Made by a program: the position numbers and the translations under genes | The notes under the pieces: generated by a model | The model's database searches: none | What the model was told of the DNA's origin: nothing | What the model saw: only the letters and a program-made list of their open reading frames with translations | NCBI RefSeq assembly: GCF_003171655.1 | Contig: NZ_QFZL01000003.1 | Span: 186,001-250,000, forward strand | Length of the DNA stretch: 64,000 bases | Direction: 5' to 3' | Origin: Stakelama portus | GTDB lineage: Bacteria; Pseudomonadota; Alphaproteobacteria; Sphingomonadales; Sphingomonadaceae | Shown here: piece by piece, positions 29,790 through 37,619 of the stretch | Layout of the letters: the number at the start of each line of letters is the position of its first letter | Position numbering within the stretch: position 1 is the stretch's first letter

Positions 29790-29948
29790 ATGCTCTCCCA
29801 TTTTTCCAGTGCGTGGCGAATCCCCTGAAATCTTGGCGGTTTCGTGGCCTGGCGGGCCGCATATATGGCGTGTACGGGCTGCCGCCGCGCGCTTGTCCGC
29901 ACCCCGCATCCGCTTGACGCTGCACCGCAGCATAGCCATCTGCCCTCG

Positions 29949-31148
29949 ATGCAATCGCGCCCTCAGCATCACAGCTATCCCGTCGGCCTGGTCCACTTCG
30001 CGCTCGCCATGGGCGGGTTTGCGATCGGGACGACCGAATTCGCGACGATGAGCCTGCTGCCCTATTTCGCGCCGGGGCTGGGCATTGACGAACCGACCGC
30101 CGGCCATGTGATCAGCGCCTATGCCGCCGGTGTCGTTGTCGGCGCGCCGCTGCTCGCGGTACTCGGCGCCCGCATGCCGCGACGCCGCCTGCTCGTGCTG
30201 CTGATGGCAGTGTTCGCACTCGCCAACGGGCTCAGCGCGCTCGCGCCCACCTATCACTGGATGCTGTTGTTCCGCTTTATCAGCGGGCTGCCGCACGGGG
30301 CCTATTTCGGCGTCGCCGCGCTGGTCGCCGCCTCGCTCGTCCCGCATGAAAAGCGGACCCAGGCGGTCGGCCGGGTAATGCTCGGCCTTACCGTCGCGAC
30401 CGTGATCGGCGTGCCACTCGCCAACTGGCTGGGTCAGGTCGCCGGCTGGCGCTGGGGCTTTGCCGTTGTCGCCGCGCTCGCCGCCGCCACTGCGGCGACG
30501 GTGTTCGCCGTCGCGCCGCGCGTCCCCGCCGATGCCGATGCCAGCCCGGCAAAGGAACTCGCCGCGCTCAAACAGGGGCAGGTGTGGCTCACGCTCGGCA
30601 TCGGCGCGATCGGCTTTGGCGGCATGTTCTGCGTCTATACCTATGTCGCCTCGACGCTGCTCGAAGTGGCACAGGTTTCCGATGGCTGGATCCCGGTGGT
30701 GCTCGCGATTTTCGGCCTTGGCATGACGGCGGGCAACATCATCGTGCCGCGCTTTGCCGATCGTGCGCTGATGCCGACGGCGGGCGCGCTGCTGTTGTGG
30801 AGCACGGCGATGCTGGCGCTCTACAGCGTCATGGCGGGCAATGTCTGGACGCTGACGATCACGGTTTTCGCGATCGGATGGGGCGGCGCGCTCGGCGCGA
30901 TTTTGCAAACCCGGCTGATGGATGTTGCAAAGGATGGTCAGGGGCTCGCCGCGGCGCTCAATCACTCGGCATTCAACATCGCCAATGCGATCGGCCCGCT
31001 GCTCGGCGGGATGGCGATCGCCGCGGGCTGGGGCTTTCCGTCGACCGGCCTGGTCGGCGCCGGGCTCGCCTTTGGCGGCTTCCTCGTCTGGCTGGTCGCG
31101 ATCACCGTCGACCGCCGCAGCCGCAGCGTCGTCGCCCCCGCCTGTTAA
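29949..31148 (+). CDS. MFS transporter, DHA1 (AraJ/YdhP-like) family
   Basis: 399 residues with twelve predicted helices. Family marks are FAIGTTEFATMSLLP in helix 1, GARMPRRRLL in loop 2-3, and RFISGLPHGAYFGVAAL in helix 4. This branch includes arabinose-polymer and chloramphenicol-type exporters; substrate is unknown. The start at 29949 fits; the frame is open about 35 codons upstream into the divergent promoter. The 3' end overlaps the convergent deacetylase by 4 nt. A truncated copy of its 5' end lies at 28664. Confidence 0.9.
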   Translation: MQSRPQHHSYPVGLVHFALAMGGFAIGTTEFATMSLLPYFAPGLGIDEPTAGHVISAYAAGVVVGAPLLAVLGARMPRRRLLVLLMAVFALANGLSALAPTYHWMLLFRFISGLPHGAYFGVAALVAASLVPHEKRTQAVGRVMLGLTVATVIGVPLANWLGQVAGWRWGFAVVAALAAATAATVFAVAPRVPADADASPAKELAALKQGQVWLTLGIGAIGFGGMFCVYTYVASTLLEVAQVSDGWIPVVLAIFGLGMTAGNIIVPRFADRALMPTAGALLLWSTAMLALYSVMAGNVWTLTITVFAIGWGGALGAILQTRLMDVAKDGQGLAAALNHSAFNIANAIGPLLGGMAIAAGWGFPSTGLVGAGLAFGGFLVWLVAITVDRRSRSVVAPAC

Positions 31149-32149
31149 AAGGCGTCGAGAAACGTCCTGACGTTCGCGCCGATCGCTTCGACCGTATAGC
31201 CGCCTTCCATCAGGATCGCGCTCGGCCATCCGCGCGCGGCGATGTCGCGCGCCAGCACGGCATAATCGTCCGTCTCGATCCCGAAAAAGGAAATGCGGTC
31301 GCCGGCATAGGTATCGACGCCCAGACTGACGATCAGCAGTTCCGGCCCGAACGCCGCAATCGCATCGAGCGCGCACGCCAGTGCCTCGCGATAGGGCGCC
31401 AGATCGGTCCCGCGCGGCAGCGGCAGGTTGCGTGTCGCTCCCGCGCCCGCCCCTTCGCCCCGTTCATCGGCATGGCCCCAGAAAAACGGATAATCGGTCG
31501 CCGGATCGGCATGGATCGATGCGTAGAACACGTCATCGCGGTCTAGGAAAATGTCCTGCGTCCCGTTGCCGTGATGATAATCGATGTCGAGGATCGCGAC
31601 GCGCGCTTTGCCCGCATCGCGCGCCGCCTGCGCCGCGATGGCGGCATGGTTGAGATAGCAATAGCCGCCGCAATAATCGGCCCCGGCATGATGGCCGGGC
31701 GGGCGGCATAGCGCAAAGGCGGTGCGCTCACCCGCCAGCACCGCATGCGTCGCCGCCAGCGCGCACTGGCTCGCCCAATAGGCGCTGGTCCAGCTGTCCG
31801 GCGTGATCGGGGTCGATGCGTCGAAACTATACTGGCCGATCAGCGCGTCGACGCGCGAAAGGTTCAGCGGCCGCCGCCCGACCACCGGCCAGACATAGCC
31901 GGTGGCATCGCCGCTGCGCCCGGCATCGGCCCATAGCTGCGGCACGCGCTTCAGGAACGCGATATAGGCCGCATCGTGCACCGCCAGGATCGGCGCTTCG
32001 CCGCGATCCTCCGGCACTTCCAGCCCCGGCAGCGCGGCGGCCACAGCCTCCGCGCGCGCCGGGCTTTCGGCATAGGCCATATAGCCGCCATTATGCAGCT
32101 CGCGTTCCGGCGCGTGGAGCACCTGGCGCCGGTCGAAAAAGCCGCGCAT
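31145..32149 (-). CDS. Histone deacetylase family / acetylpolyamine amidohydrolase
   Basis: 334-residue zinc amidohydrolase of the arginase/deacetylase fold. PPGHHAG (150-156) holds the catalytic His pair and DIDYHHGNGTQD (188-199) the metal Asp/His; the N-terminal VLHAPERELHNGG is typical of acetylpolyamine amidohydrolases. It should deacetylate acetylputrescine-like or acetylated small amines in the cytoplasm. Its ATG overlaps the nhaA stop by one base (TGATG), so the two are coupled. Confidence 0.9.
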   Translation of the reverse strand: MRGFFDRRQVLHAPERELHNGGYMAYAESPARAEAVAAALPGLEVPEDRGEAPILAVHDAAYIAFLKRVPQLWADAGRSGDATGYVWPVVGRRPLNLSRVDALIGQYSFDASTPITPDSWTSAYWASQCALAATHAVLAGERTAFALCRPPGHHAGADYCGGYCYLNHAAIAAQAARDAGKARVAILDIDYHHGNGTQDIFLDRDDVFYASIHADPATDYPFFWGHADERGEGAGAGATRNLPLPRGTDLAPYREALACALDAIAAFGPELLIVSLGVDTYAGDRISFFGIETDDYAVLARDIAARGWPSAILMEGGYTVEAIGANVRTFLDAF

Positions 32150-33426
32150 CAGCCGTCGACCAGCGCCTTATATTCGGCCGGCGTGCGCCCGCCCCGCTTT
32201 GCCTTGCGCACCTTCGCCACCTTTCGCGGCGTCGGCGCGAAACGCAGCACCATGAAGCCGACCAGTGCCGACAGGATCGAACCGACCAGCACGCCGATCT
32301 TCACTTCATCGACCAACAGCTCATTGCCCGGAAAGGCCAGGCCGCCGATGAACAGGCTCATCGTGAAGCCGATCCCCGCCAGCAGCGACACGCCATAAAT
32401 CTGTGCCCAGGTGGAGCCCCCCGGTCGCGGCGCGAAGCCGGTCTTGTGCGCGACCCAGATGCTGCCGAAAATGCCGAGCTGCTTGCCCAGGAACAGGCCC
32501 GCGGCAATGCCCAGCGGCAACGGCAGCAACAGCACGTCGGGGCCCAGCCCGGCGAGCGACACGCCGGCATTGGCAAATCCGAACAACGGCACGATCAGAT
32601 AGTTCGACCAGGGCGCGATGCCATGCTCCAGCTTGTGCAGCGGCGATTCCTCATCGTCGGGATGGCCGGGCGATTTGGTGATCGGAATCATCATCGCCGC
32701 CAGCACGCCCGCGATCGTTGCATGCACGCCCGACAGGAAGACGAAATACCACAGCAATGCCGCGAGCAGCAGATAGAGCCAGAGATGGCGCACGCCGCTG
32801 CGGTTCAGGACATACATCACCGCCAGGATGAACGCCGCGCCGAGCAGCGCCAGCGTGTTGATATGCGCGGTATAGGCCAGCGCGATGATCGCCACCGCGC
32901 CCATATCGTCGACAATCGCGACCGTGGTGAGAAACAGCTTGAGCGACGTCGGCGCACGACGGCCCAGAATCGCCAGCACGCCGATCGCAAAGGCGATATC
33001 GGTCGCGGCGGGCACCGCCCATCCGGCATGCACATCGACCGGGCTGCTTGCAGTGATGGCGAGATAGATCGCCGCCGGCACGACCATGCCCGCGGCAGCC
33101 GCGACCACCGGCAACCGCCGCCGCGTCCAGCTGTTCAGCCGCCCGTCGACGAACTCGCGCTTGATTTCCAGCCCGACCAGCAGGAAGAAAATCGCCATCA
33201 GCCCGTCGTTGATCCACAGGTGGAGCGTCATCGGCCCGTGATGCTGGGAAATCGTCGGCCCGATCTTCCAGTGCAGCGCATCGAAATAGGTTTCCGAGAT
33301 ACCCGAGATATTGGCGACCACCAACGCCAGCGCCGCCGCGGCGATAAGCATGATGCCGCCGGCCGCTTCGCTCGCCAGAAAGTCGCGCAGAGCCGATTGT
33401 CGATGCCGCTTGGTCGAATGGGCCAT
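32149..33426 (-). CDS. nhaA: Na+/H+ antiporter NhaA
   Basis: 425 residues, twelve helices. NhaA signatures seen: WINDGLMAIFFLLVGLEIKRE, PAATDIAFAIGVLAILG (the Asp pair region, transport aspartates in DIAFA and VDDMGA), and GIGFTMSLFIGGLAF. It exchanges sodium for protons in the inner membrane. A C-terminal basic tail extends beyond the usual E. coli length (388). The promoter region is shared with the divergent DUF389 gene. Confidence 0.96.
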   Translation of the reverse strand: MAHSTKRHRQSALRDFLASEAAGGIMLIAAAALALVVANISGISETYFDALHWKIGPTISQHHGPMTLHLWINDGLMAIFFLLVGLEIKREFVDGRLNSWTRRRLPVVAAAAGMVVPAAIYLAITASSPVDVHAGWAVPAATDIAFAIGVLAILGRRAPTSLKLFLTTVAIVDDMGAVAIIALAYTAHINTLALLGAAFILAVMYVLNRSGVRHLWLYLLLAALLWYFVFLSGVHATIAGVLAAMMIPITKSPGHPDDEESPLHKLEHGIAPWSNYLIVPLFGFANAGVSLAGLGPDVLLLPLPLGIAAGLFLGKQLGIFGSIWVAHKTGFAPRPGGSTWAQIYGVSLLAGIGFTMSLFIGGLAFPGNELLVDEVKIGVLVGSILSALVGFMVLRFAPTPRKVAKVRKAKRGGRTPAEYKALVDG

Positions 33427-33529
33427 GGGTCTCCTCTATATACTCCGCTTCTCACCTATCCGCTTCGGCGCCGGGCGCAAACCCCCATGGGCATTGCGGC
33501 GGCACGAAACAGCGCTTAATCCCCCGCGC

Positions 33530-35080
33530 ATGGAAGCGCACCCCGGGATCGGCCTTCGTCACAATCCTCTGCTGGACTGGTGGCGCGGGCATATCGTCGC
33601 CACGATCGAGCATGTCCGCGTGGTCGAAAAAGTGGGCGCAGAGAGCCAGTGGAACGCGCGCTATGCGTTCATGGTGCTGATGTCTGCGGGCATCGCGGTG
33701 CTCGGCCTCCTCCAGTCCTCGGCGCCGGTGGTGATCGGGGCGATGCTGCTTTCGCCGCTGATGGGCCCGATCATGGGGCTGGGCTTCGGCCTGGCGACGT
33801 TCGACTGGGCAGAGATCCGTACCGCCACCTTCGCGCTGGCGCTCGGGTCGCTGATCGCGGTGCTGTTTACCGCGACGATCGTGCTGTTTTCGCCGCTGCA
33901 GAATGTCACGCCCGAAATCGCCGCGCGCACCCGCCCCAATTTGTTCGACCTCGGCGTCGCGCTGTTTTCCGCGCTGGCCGGTGCCTATGCGATGGTGCGC
34001 GGGCGCGAGGGGACGATCGTCGGCGTCGCCATCGCCACGGCGCTGATGCCGCCGCTCGCGGTGATGGGGTTCGGGCTCGCCACGCTCAACGGCACGGTGC
34101 TGGGCGGCGCGACTCTGTTGTTCGTCACCAACCTGATGACGATCGCGGTCACCGCCGCGGTGGTTGCGCGCTTCTATGGTTTCGGCACGCATCTTTCGCC
34201 GCAGCATACGGTGCTGCAGACGGTGGTCGTGCTCGGCATCCTGATCGCCTTCGTCATTCCGCTGACACTGTCGCTGCTTCAGATCGTCTGGGAAACCAAT
34301 GCCTCGCGCCAGATTCGCGACGTCATCACCAGCCAGTTCGAAAACGACGCCCGCGTCGATCAGGTCGAAGTCGATTATCGCACCGATCCGATCACTGCGA
34401 CCGCGACGATCCTGACTCCCGAATTCCAATCCGACGCCGAAAAGGATTCGGAAGCCACGCTCGCCCGCCTGCTCGGTCGACCGGTCGACGTCACGCTCGA
34501 ACAATATCGCGTCAACACCAGCGCGCAGGCCGAAGCGCAGCAAATCGCCTCGGCTCAGGCCAGCGCGCGCGCGCAGGCTGCCGATCGCATCGCAACGCGC
34601 ACCGTCGAACAGCTCGCGCTCGTCGCCGGCGTCGATCAAAGCGCGGTGCTGCTCGATCGCGATCATCAGCGCGCGGTGGTGACTGCGGCGACGCTGCCGG
34701 GCGCGACGCTCGCCTCTTATTATGCCCTCGAAAAGCGCGTTGCGGCGGCGGCAAAGGACTGGACGATCACGCTGATCCCGCCCGCAGCGCCGCTGCCGCA
34801 GGTCAGTTTCGGCGAAGCCACGACCAATGACGACGGCGAAACCATTCCCGCCGCGCCCGATGCCGAAGGAAAGCGCGCGCTCGACATCGCGGCATGGGGC
34901 GCGCGCCGCCTGAACGTACCGGTCGGCGTGTCGGGCAATGCGGAACGCGTTGCGCTGGTCGTCGATGCACTGCGCAAGGCAGGGGTCAACGCAGTGGCGC
35001 GCGACGGCCGCACCGGCCGCGAAAACGGCGTCCGCCTCGAATGGCTGGCGCCGAGCGAAGCGGGCGAAACGGCGCAATAG
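33530..35080 (+). CDS. DUF389 membrane protein with long C-terminal domain
   Basis: 516 residues from the ATG at 33530. Residues about 45-275 hold six to seven membrane helices with the DUF389 core (APVVIGAMLLSPLMGPIMG and GVAIATALMPPLAVMGFGLA). The remaining 240 residues are soluble, with a helical Gln/Ala-rich stretch (AQAEAQQIASAQASARAQA) and an OmpA-like-looking ending (DIAAWGARRLNVPVGVSGNAERVALV). Function of the family is unknown. It converges with lysK (15-nt gap). Confidence 0.87.
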   Translation: MEAHPGIGLRHNPLLDWWRGHIVATIEHVRVVEKVGAESQWNARYAFMVLMSAGIAVLGLLQSSAPVVIGAMLLSPLMGPIMGLGFGLATFDWAEIRTATFALALGSLIAVLFTATIVLFSPLQNVTPEIAARTRPNLFDLGVALFSALAGAYAMVRGREGTIVGVAIATALMPPLAVMGFGLATLNGTVLGGATLLFVTNLMTIAVTAAVVARFYGFGTHLSPQHTVLQTVVVLGILIAFVIPLTLSLLQIVWETNASRQIRDVITSQFENDARVDQVEVDYRTDPITATATILTPEFQSDAEKDSEATLARLLGRPVDVTLEQYRVNTSAQAEAQQIASAQASARAQAADRIATRTVEQLALVAGVDQSAVLLDRDHQRAVVTAATLPGATLASYYALEKRVAAAAKDWTITLIPPAAPLPQVSFGEATTNDDGETIPAAPDAEGKRALDIAAWGARRLNVPVGVSGNAERVALVVDALRKAGVNAVARDGRTGRENGVRLEWLAPSEAGETAQ

Positions 35081-35095
35081 CGCCGGTTCGTTGCG

Positions 35096-36679
35096 TCAGG
35101 CGGCTTTGCCGAGCGCTTCGCCGATCAGCTTGCGACTGTTTTCGATGCCATAGAGCGCAATGAAACTGCCCATGCGCGGCCCCTGCGAGGATCCCAGCAG
35201 CGTTTCATACAGCGCCTTGAACCAGTCGCGCAGCGCTTCCTTGCCGAAATGCGCCTTGCCGATTTCATAGACGGCGTTCTGGATATCCTCGGCCGAAGCA
35301 TCCGCCGGCATCGCCGCCAGCTGCGCGTCGAGTTCCTTGAGCGCCGCCACTTCGACACCCTCGGGCGCGCGCCGCTGCAGCGTCGGCACGACGAAATCGC
35401 GCGCATAGGCGAGCGCCTTGTCGATCAGCGAATCGAGCGCGGGATAAGTCGCCGGATCGGCATCGGGCACATAGTTGGAGAGATAGCCCCAGACCTGTTC
35501 CTTGGTCGCATCGCCCATCACCCCGACCAGATTGAGCAGCAGGCCAAAGGTGACCGGCAGCTTTTCCTCGGGCGGCGGGCCATTATGGATATGGTGCACC
35601 GGATTGCCGAGCCGCTGTTCGACCGGCTGATCGGCATAGCGCTCGCGGAACTGCCAATACTCGTCCACCGCACGCGGGATCACGCCCATATGCAGCGCCT
35701 TGGCCTTTTTCGGCTCGCGAAAGATATAGAAGGCGAGGCTCTCGTCCGACCCATAGGTCAGCCATTGGTCGAGGCTGAGGCCATTGCCCTTCGACTTTGA
35801 AATCTTCTCGCCCTTTTCGTCGAGGAACATCTCATAGTTGAAGCCTTCGGGCGGCCGCCCGCCGAGTACGCGGCAGATTTTCGAGCTCTGGATCACCGAA
35901 TCGATCAGGTCCTTGCCTGCCATTTCATAATCGACGCCGAGCGCATACCAGCGCATCGCCCAGTCGACCTTCCATTGCAGCTTGGCCTGCCCGCCGAACA
36001 CGCTCTGTTCGATCCGTTCACCGTCATCCTCGAACGCGATCATGCCGGTTTCGGGGTCGAGCACTTCGACCGGCACCTGCAACACGATACCCGACTTCGG
36101 GCTGACCGGCAGGACGGGCGAATAGGTTGCCTGCCGCTCGGCACGCAGCGTCGGCAGCATCACGTCCATGATGCCCTGATATTTGCGCAGCACCTGGCGC
36201 AGCGCATCGTCGAACGCGCCCGACCCATACATGTCGGTCGAGCTGATAAATTCATAGTCGAACCCGAACCGGTCGAGGAATTCGCGCAGCATTGCGTTGT
36301 TGTGCGCGGCAAAGCTTTCATGCGTGCCGAACGGATCGGGAATGCGCGTCAGCGGCTTGCCCAGATGCTCGGCCAGCATCGCGCCATTGGGGACATTGTC
36401 GGGCACCTTGCGCAGCCCGTCCATATCGTCGCTGAACGCGATCAGCCGGGTCGGAATGTCCGAAATCGTCTCGAACGCGCGCCGCACCATCGTCGTGCGC
36501 AGCACTTCGTTGAACGTGCCGATATGCGGCAGCCCCGACGGGCCATAGCCGGTTTCGAACAGCACATGGCCTTTCTCCGGCGCGCCCTTTTCATAGCGTT
36601 TGAGCAGCTTGCGCGCCTCTTCAAACGGCCATGCCTTGGACGTCAGTCCTGCGGAGCGGAGATCAGGAGTGTCTGTCAT
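35096..36679 (-). CDS. lysK: Lysyl-tRNA synthetase, class I
   Basis: 527 residues. This is the archaeal-type class I enzyme, not the common class II LysRS: the HIGH motif is GLPHIGT and the KMSKS motif is EKISKSKG, with the class I LysRS helical C-terminal cage. Many alphaproteobacteria use this form. The ATG at 36679 has GGGA 5 nt upstream; an ATG four codons earlier at 36691 lacks a good site. It stands between the DUF389 gene and a small membrane protein gene. Confidence 0.97.
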   Translation of the reverse strand: MTDTPDLRSAGLTSKAWPFEEARKLLKRYEKGAPEKGHVLFETGYGPSGLPHIGTFNEVLRTTMVRRAFETISDIPTRLIAFSDDMDGLRKVPDNVPNGAMLAEHLGKPLTRIPDPFGTHESFAAHNNAMLREFLDRFGFDYEFISSTDMYGSGAFDDALRQVLRKYQGIMDVMLPTLRAERQATYSPVLPVSPKSGIVLQVPVEVLDPETGMIAFEDDGERIEQSVFGGQAKLQWKVDWAMRWYALGVDYEMAGKDLIDSVIQSSKICRVLGGRPPEGFNYEMFLDEKGEKISKSKGNGLSLDQWLTYGSDESLAFYIFREPKKAKALHMGVIPRAVDEYWQFRERYADQPVEQRLGNPVHHIHNGPPPEEKLPVTFGLLLNLVGVMGDATKEQVWGYLSNYVPDADPATYPALDSLIDKALAYARDFVVPTLQRRAPEGVEVAALKELDAQLAAMPADASAEDIQNAVYEIGKAHFGKEALRDWFKALYETLLGSSQGPRMGSFIALYGIENSRKLIGEALGKAA

Positions 36680-36747
36680 TGTCCCGCGCATCTGGCGCCT
36701 GCGCGCAAAAATCGCAATGCTTGGGTGTGACTCGGGGGAGAGGCGGC

Positions 36748-37314
36748 GTGAAACGGATCATGTTCGGACTGGCCTGCGCGGTGCTGGGGTTCGTCCTTGG
36801 GCCGTTGTTGGTTGCGGTGGTGGGTGCGGCTCTCGACGCACGCAATCCCTCGGAGCTTGCGGCCGATGAAGCACTTCAAGCGCTCGTCCGCGAGGTGCAG
36901 CGCAATGAACCGGTCCCGGCGCTGAACACGCTCTCCTACGACGGTAGAACCGAATGTGGATATGACCTCGGCACGCTTTTCGACCCGGATGCCTCCCCCT
37001 TTGAATATGAGGCGGGTTATCACTGGTTCTCCAACATCATGCGTGATGGCGCAAACGCTGAACGCAGGCGACTTTGGTTCGCTGATAACCGAAGTCGGTT
37101 TGACGTCGAATTTTGGACGCGTTGCATGCGACAAACCGTTTTCGCGCCAATCTGTCGCATGCGCGCCGCGTCGGCCCTGGCCTCAGCAGATGCGGGCCCG
37201 CTGCCCCCGGATCATGAAGCGCTATCGAAAATCACCTGTTCCTATCTGGATGGCGTCGCGTCTTTGAAGGGCATCCCGGTGGTCGAGCGCCCGACCAGCC
37301 CTGCGACGGAATGA
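36748..37314 (+). CDS. Hypothetical signal-anchored protein
   Basis: 188 residues from a GTG at 36748 with GGGGGAGAGG upstream. An N-terminal hydrophobic segment (about 5-28, CAVLGFVLGPLLVAVVGAA) suggests an exported or anchored protein. The remainder has four scattered cysteines (TECGYDL, RCMRQ, ICRMR, TCSYLD) that could form disulfides in the periplasm, and helical segments near ADEALQALVREVQ. No family recognised. Codon use appears slightly less GC-biased than its neighbours (for example GGTTATCACTGG), so later acquisition is possible. Confidence 0.6.
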   Translation: MKRIMFGLACAVLGFVLGPLLVAVVGAALDARNPSELAADEALQALVREVQRNEPVPALNTLSYDGRTECGYDLGTLFDPDASPFEYEAGYHWFSNIMRDGANAERRRLWFADNRSRFDVEFWTRCMRQTVFAPICRMRAASALASADAGPLPPDHEALSKITCSYLDGVASLKGIPVVERPTSPATE

Positions 37315-37344
37315 AGGCCGGCCGCTCCCAACAACCTTCATCGC

Positions 37345-37415
37345 CCCGGACTTGACGCTTCTTCCTGCCTTCCAACCGTCGCGGAAAGGCGGCGGGACCC
37401 CGGATCAAGTCCGGG
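37345..37415. repeat. Intergenic palindromic repeat (CCCGGA-TCAAG-TCCGGG type)
   Basis: CCCGGACTTGA (37345-37355) is the inverse of TCAAGTCCGGG (37405-37415), and the right part is itself a palindrome (CCCGGA/TCCGGG, 37399-37415). This is the very common alphaproteobacterial GGACCCCGGATCAAGTCCGG intergenic repeat. It sits 3' of the 188-residue protein gene. The rest of the 305-bp gap 37315-37619 is GC-rich and shows no gene, only the probable promoter and leader of the helicase. Confidence 0.75.
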
Positions 37416-37619
37416 CTGACGGGCAAGGGAAAGCTATAAAATCCCCCGCACCCCCTGTCCTACGGCGGAACATTCGTGCAACATTGCGCCCATGGCGCAC
37501 GTCCTCGCCCCGCTGATCCTCTCGCCTCTGCATTCGCGCCACCGGTCCGCCCGCACGGCCGCACGCGCATATAGGTGCGAACCGGTGCGAACTTGGCACG
37601 GTTTTCCGCGGTTTTTGCC

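Noticed and set aside
37433..37619. A small gene or tRNA in the gap before the helicase
   Set aside because: No cloverleaf, no frame with a plausible start and family; only leader-like GC DNA.
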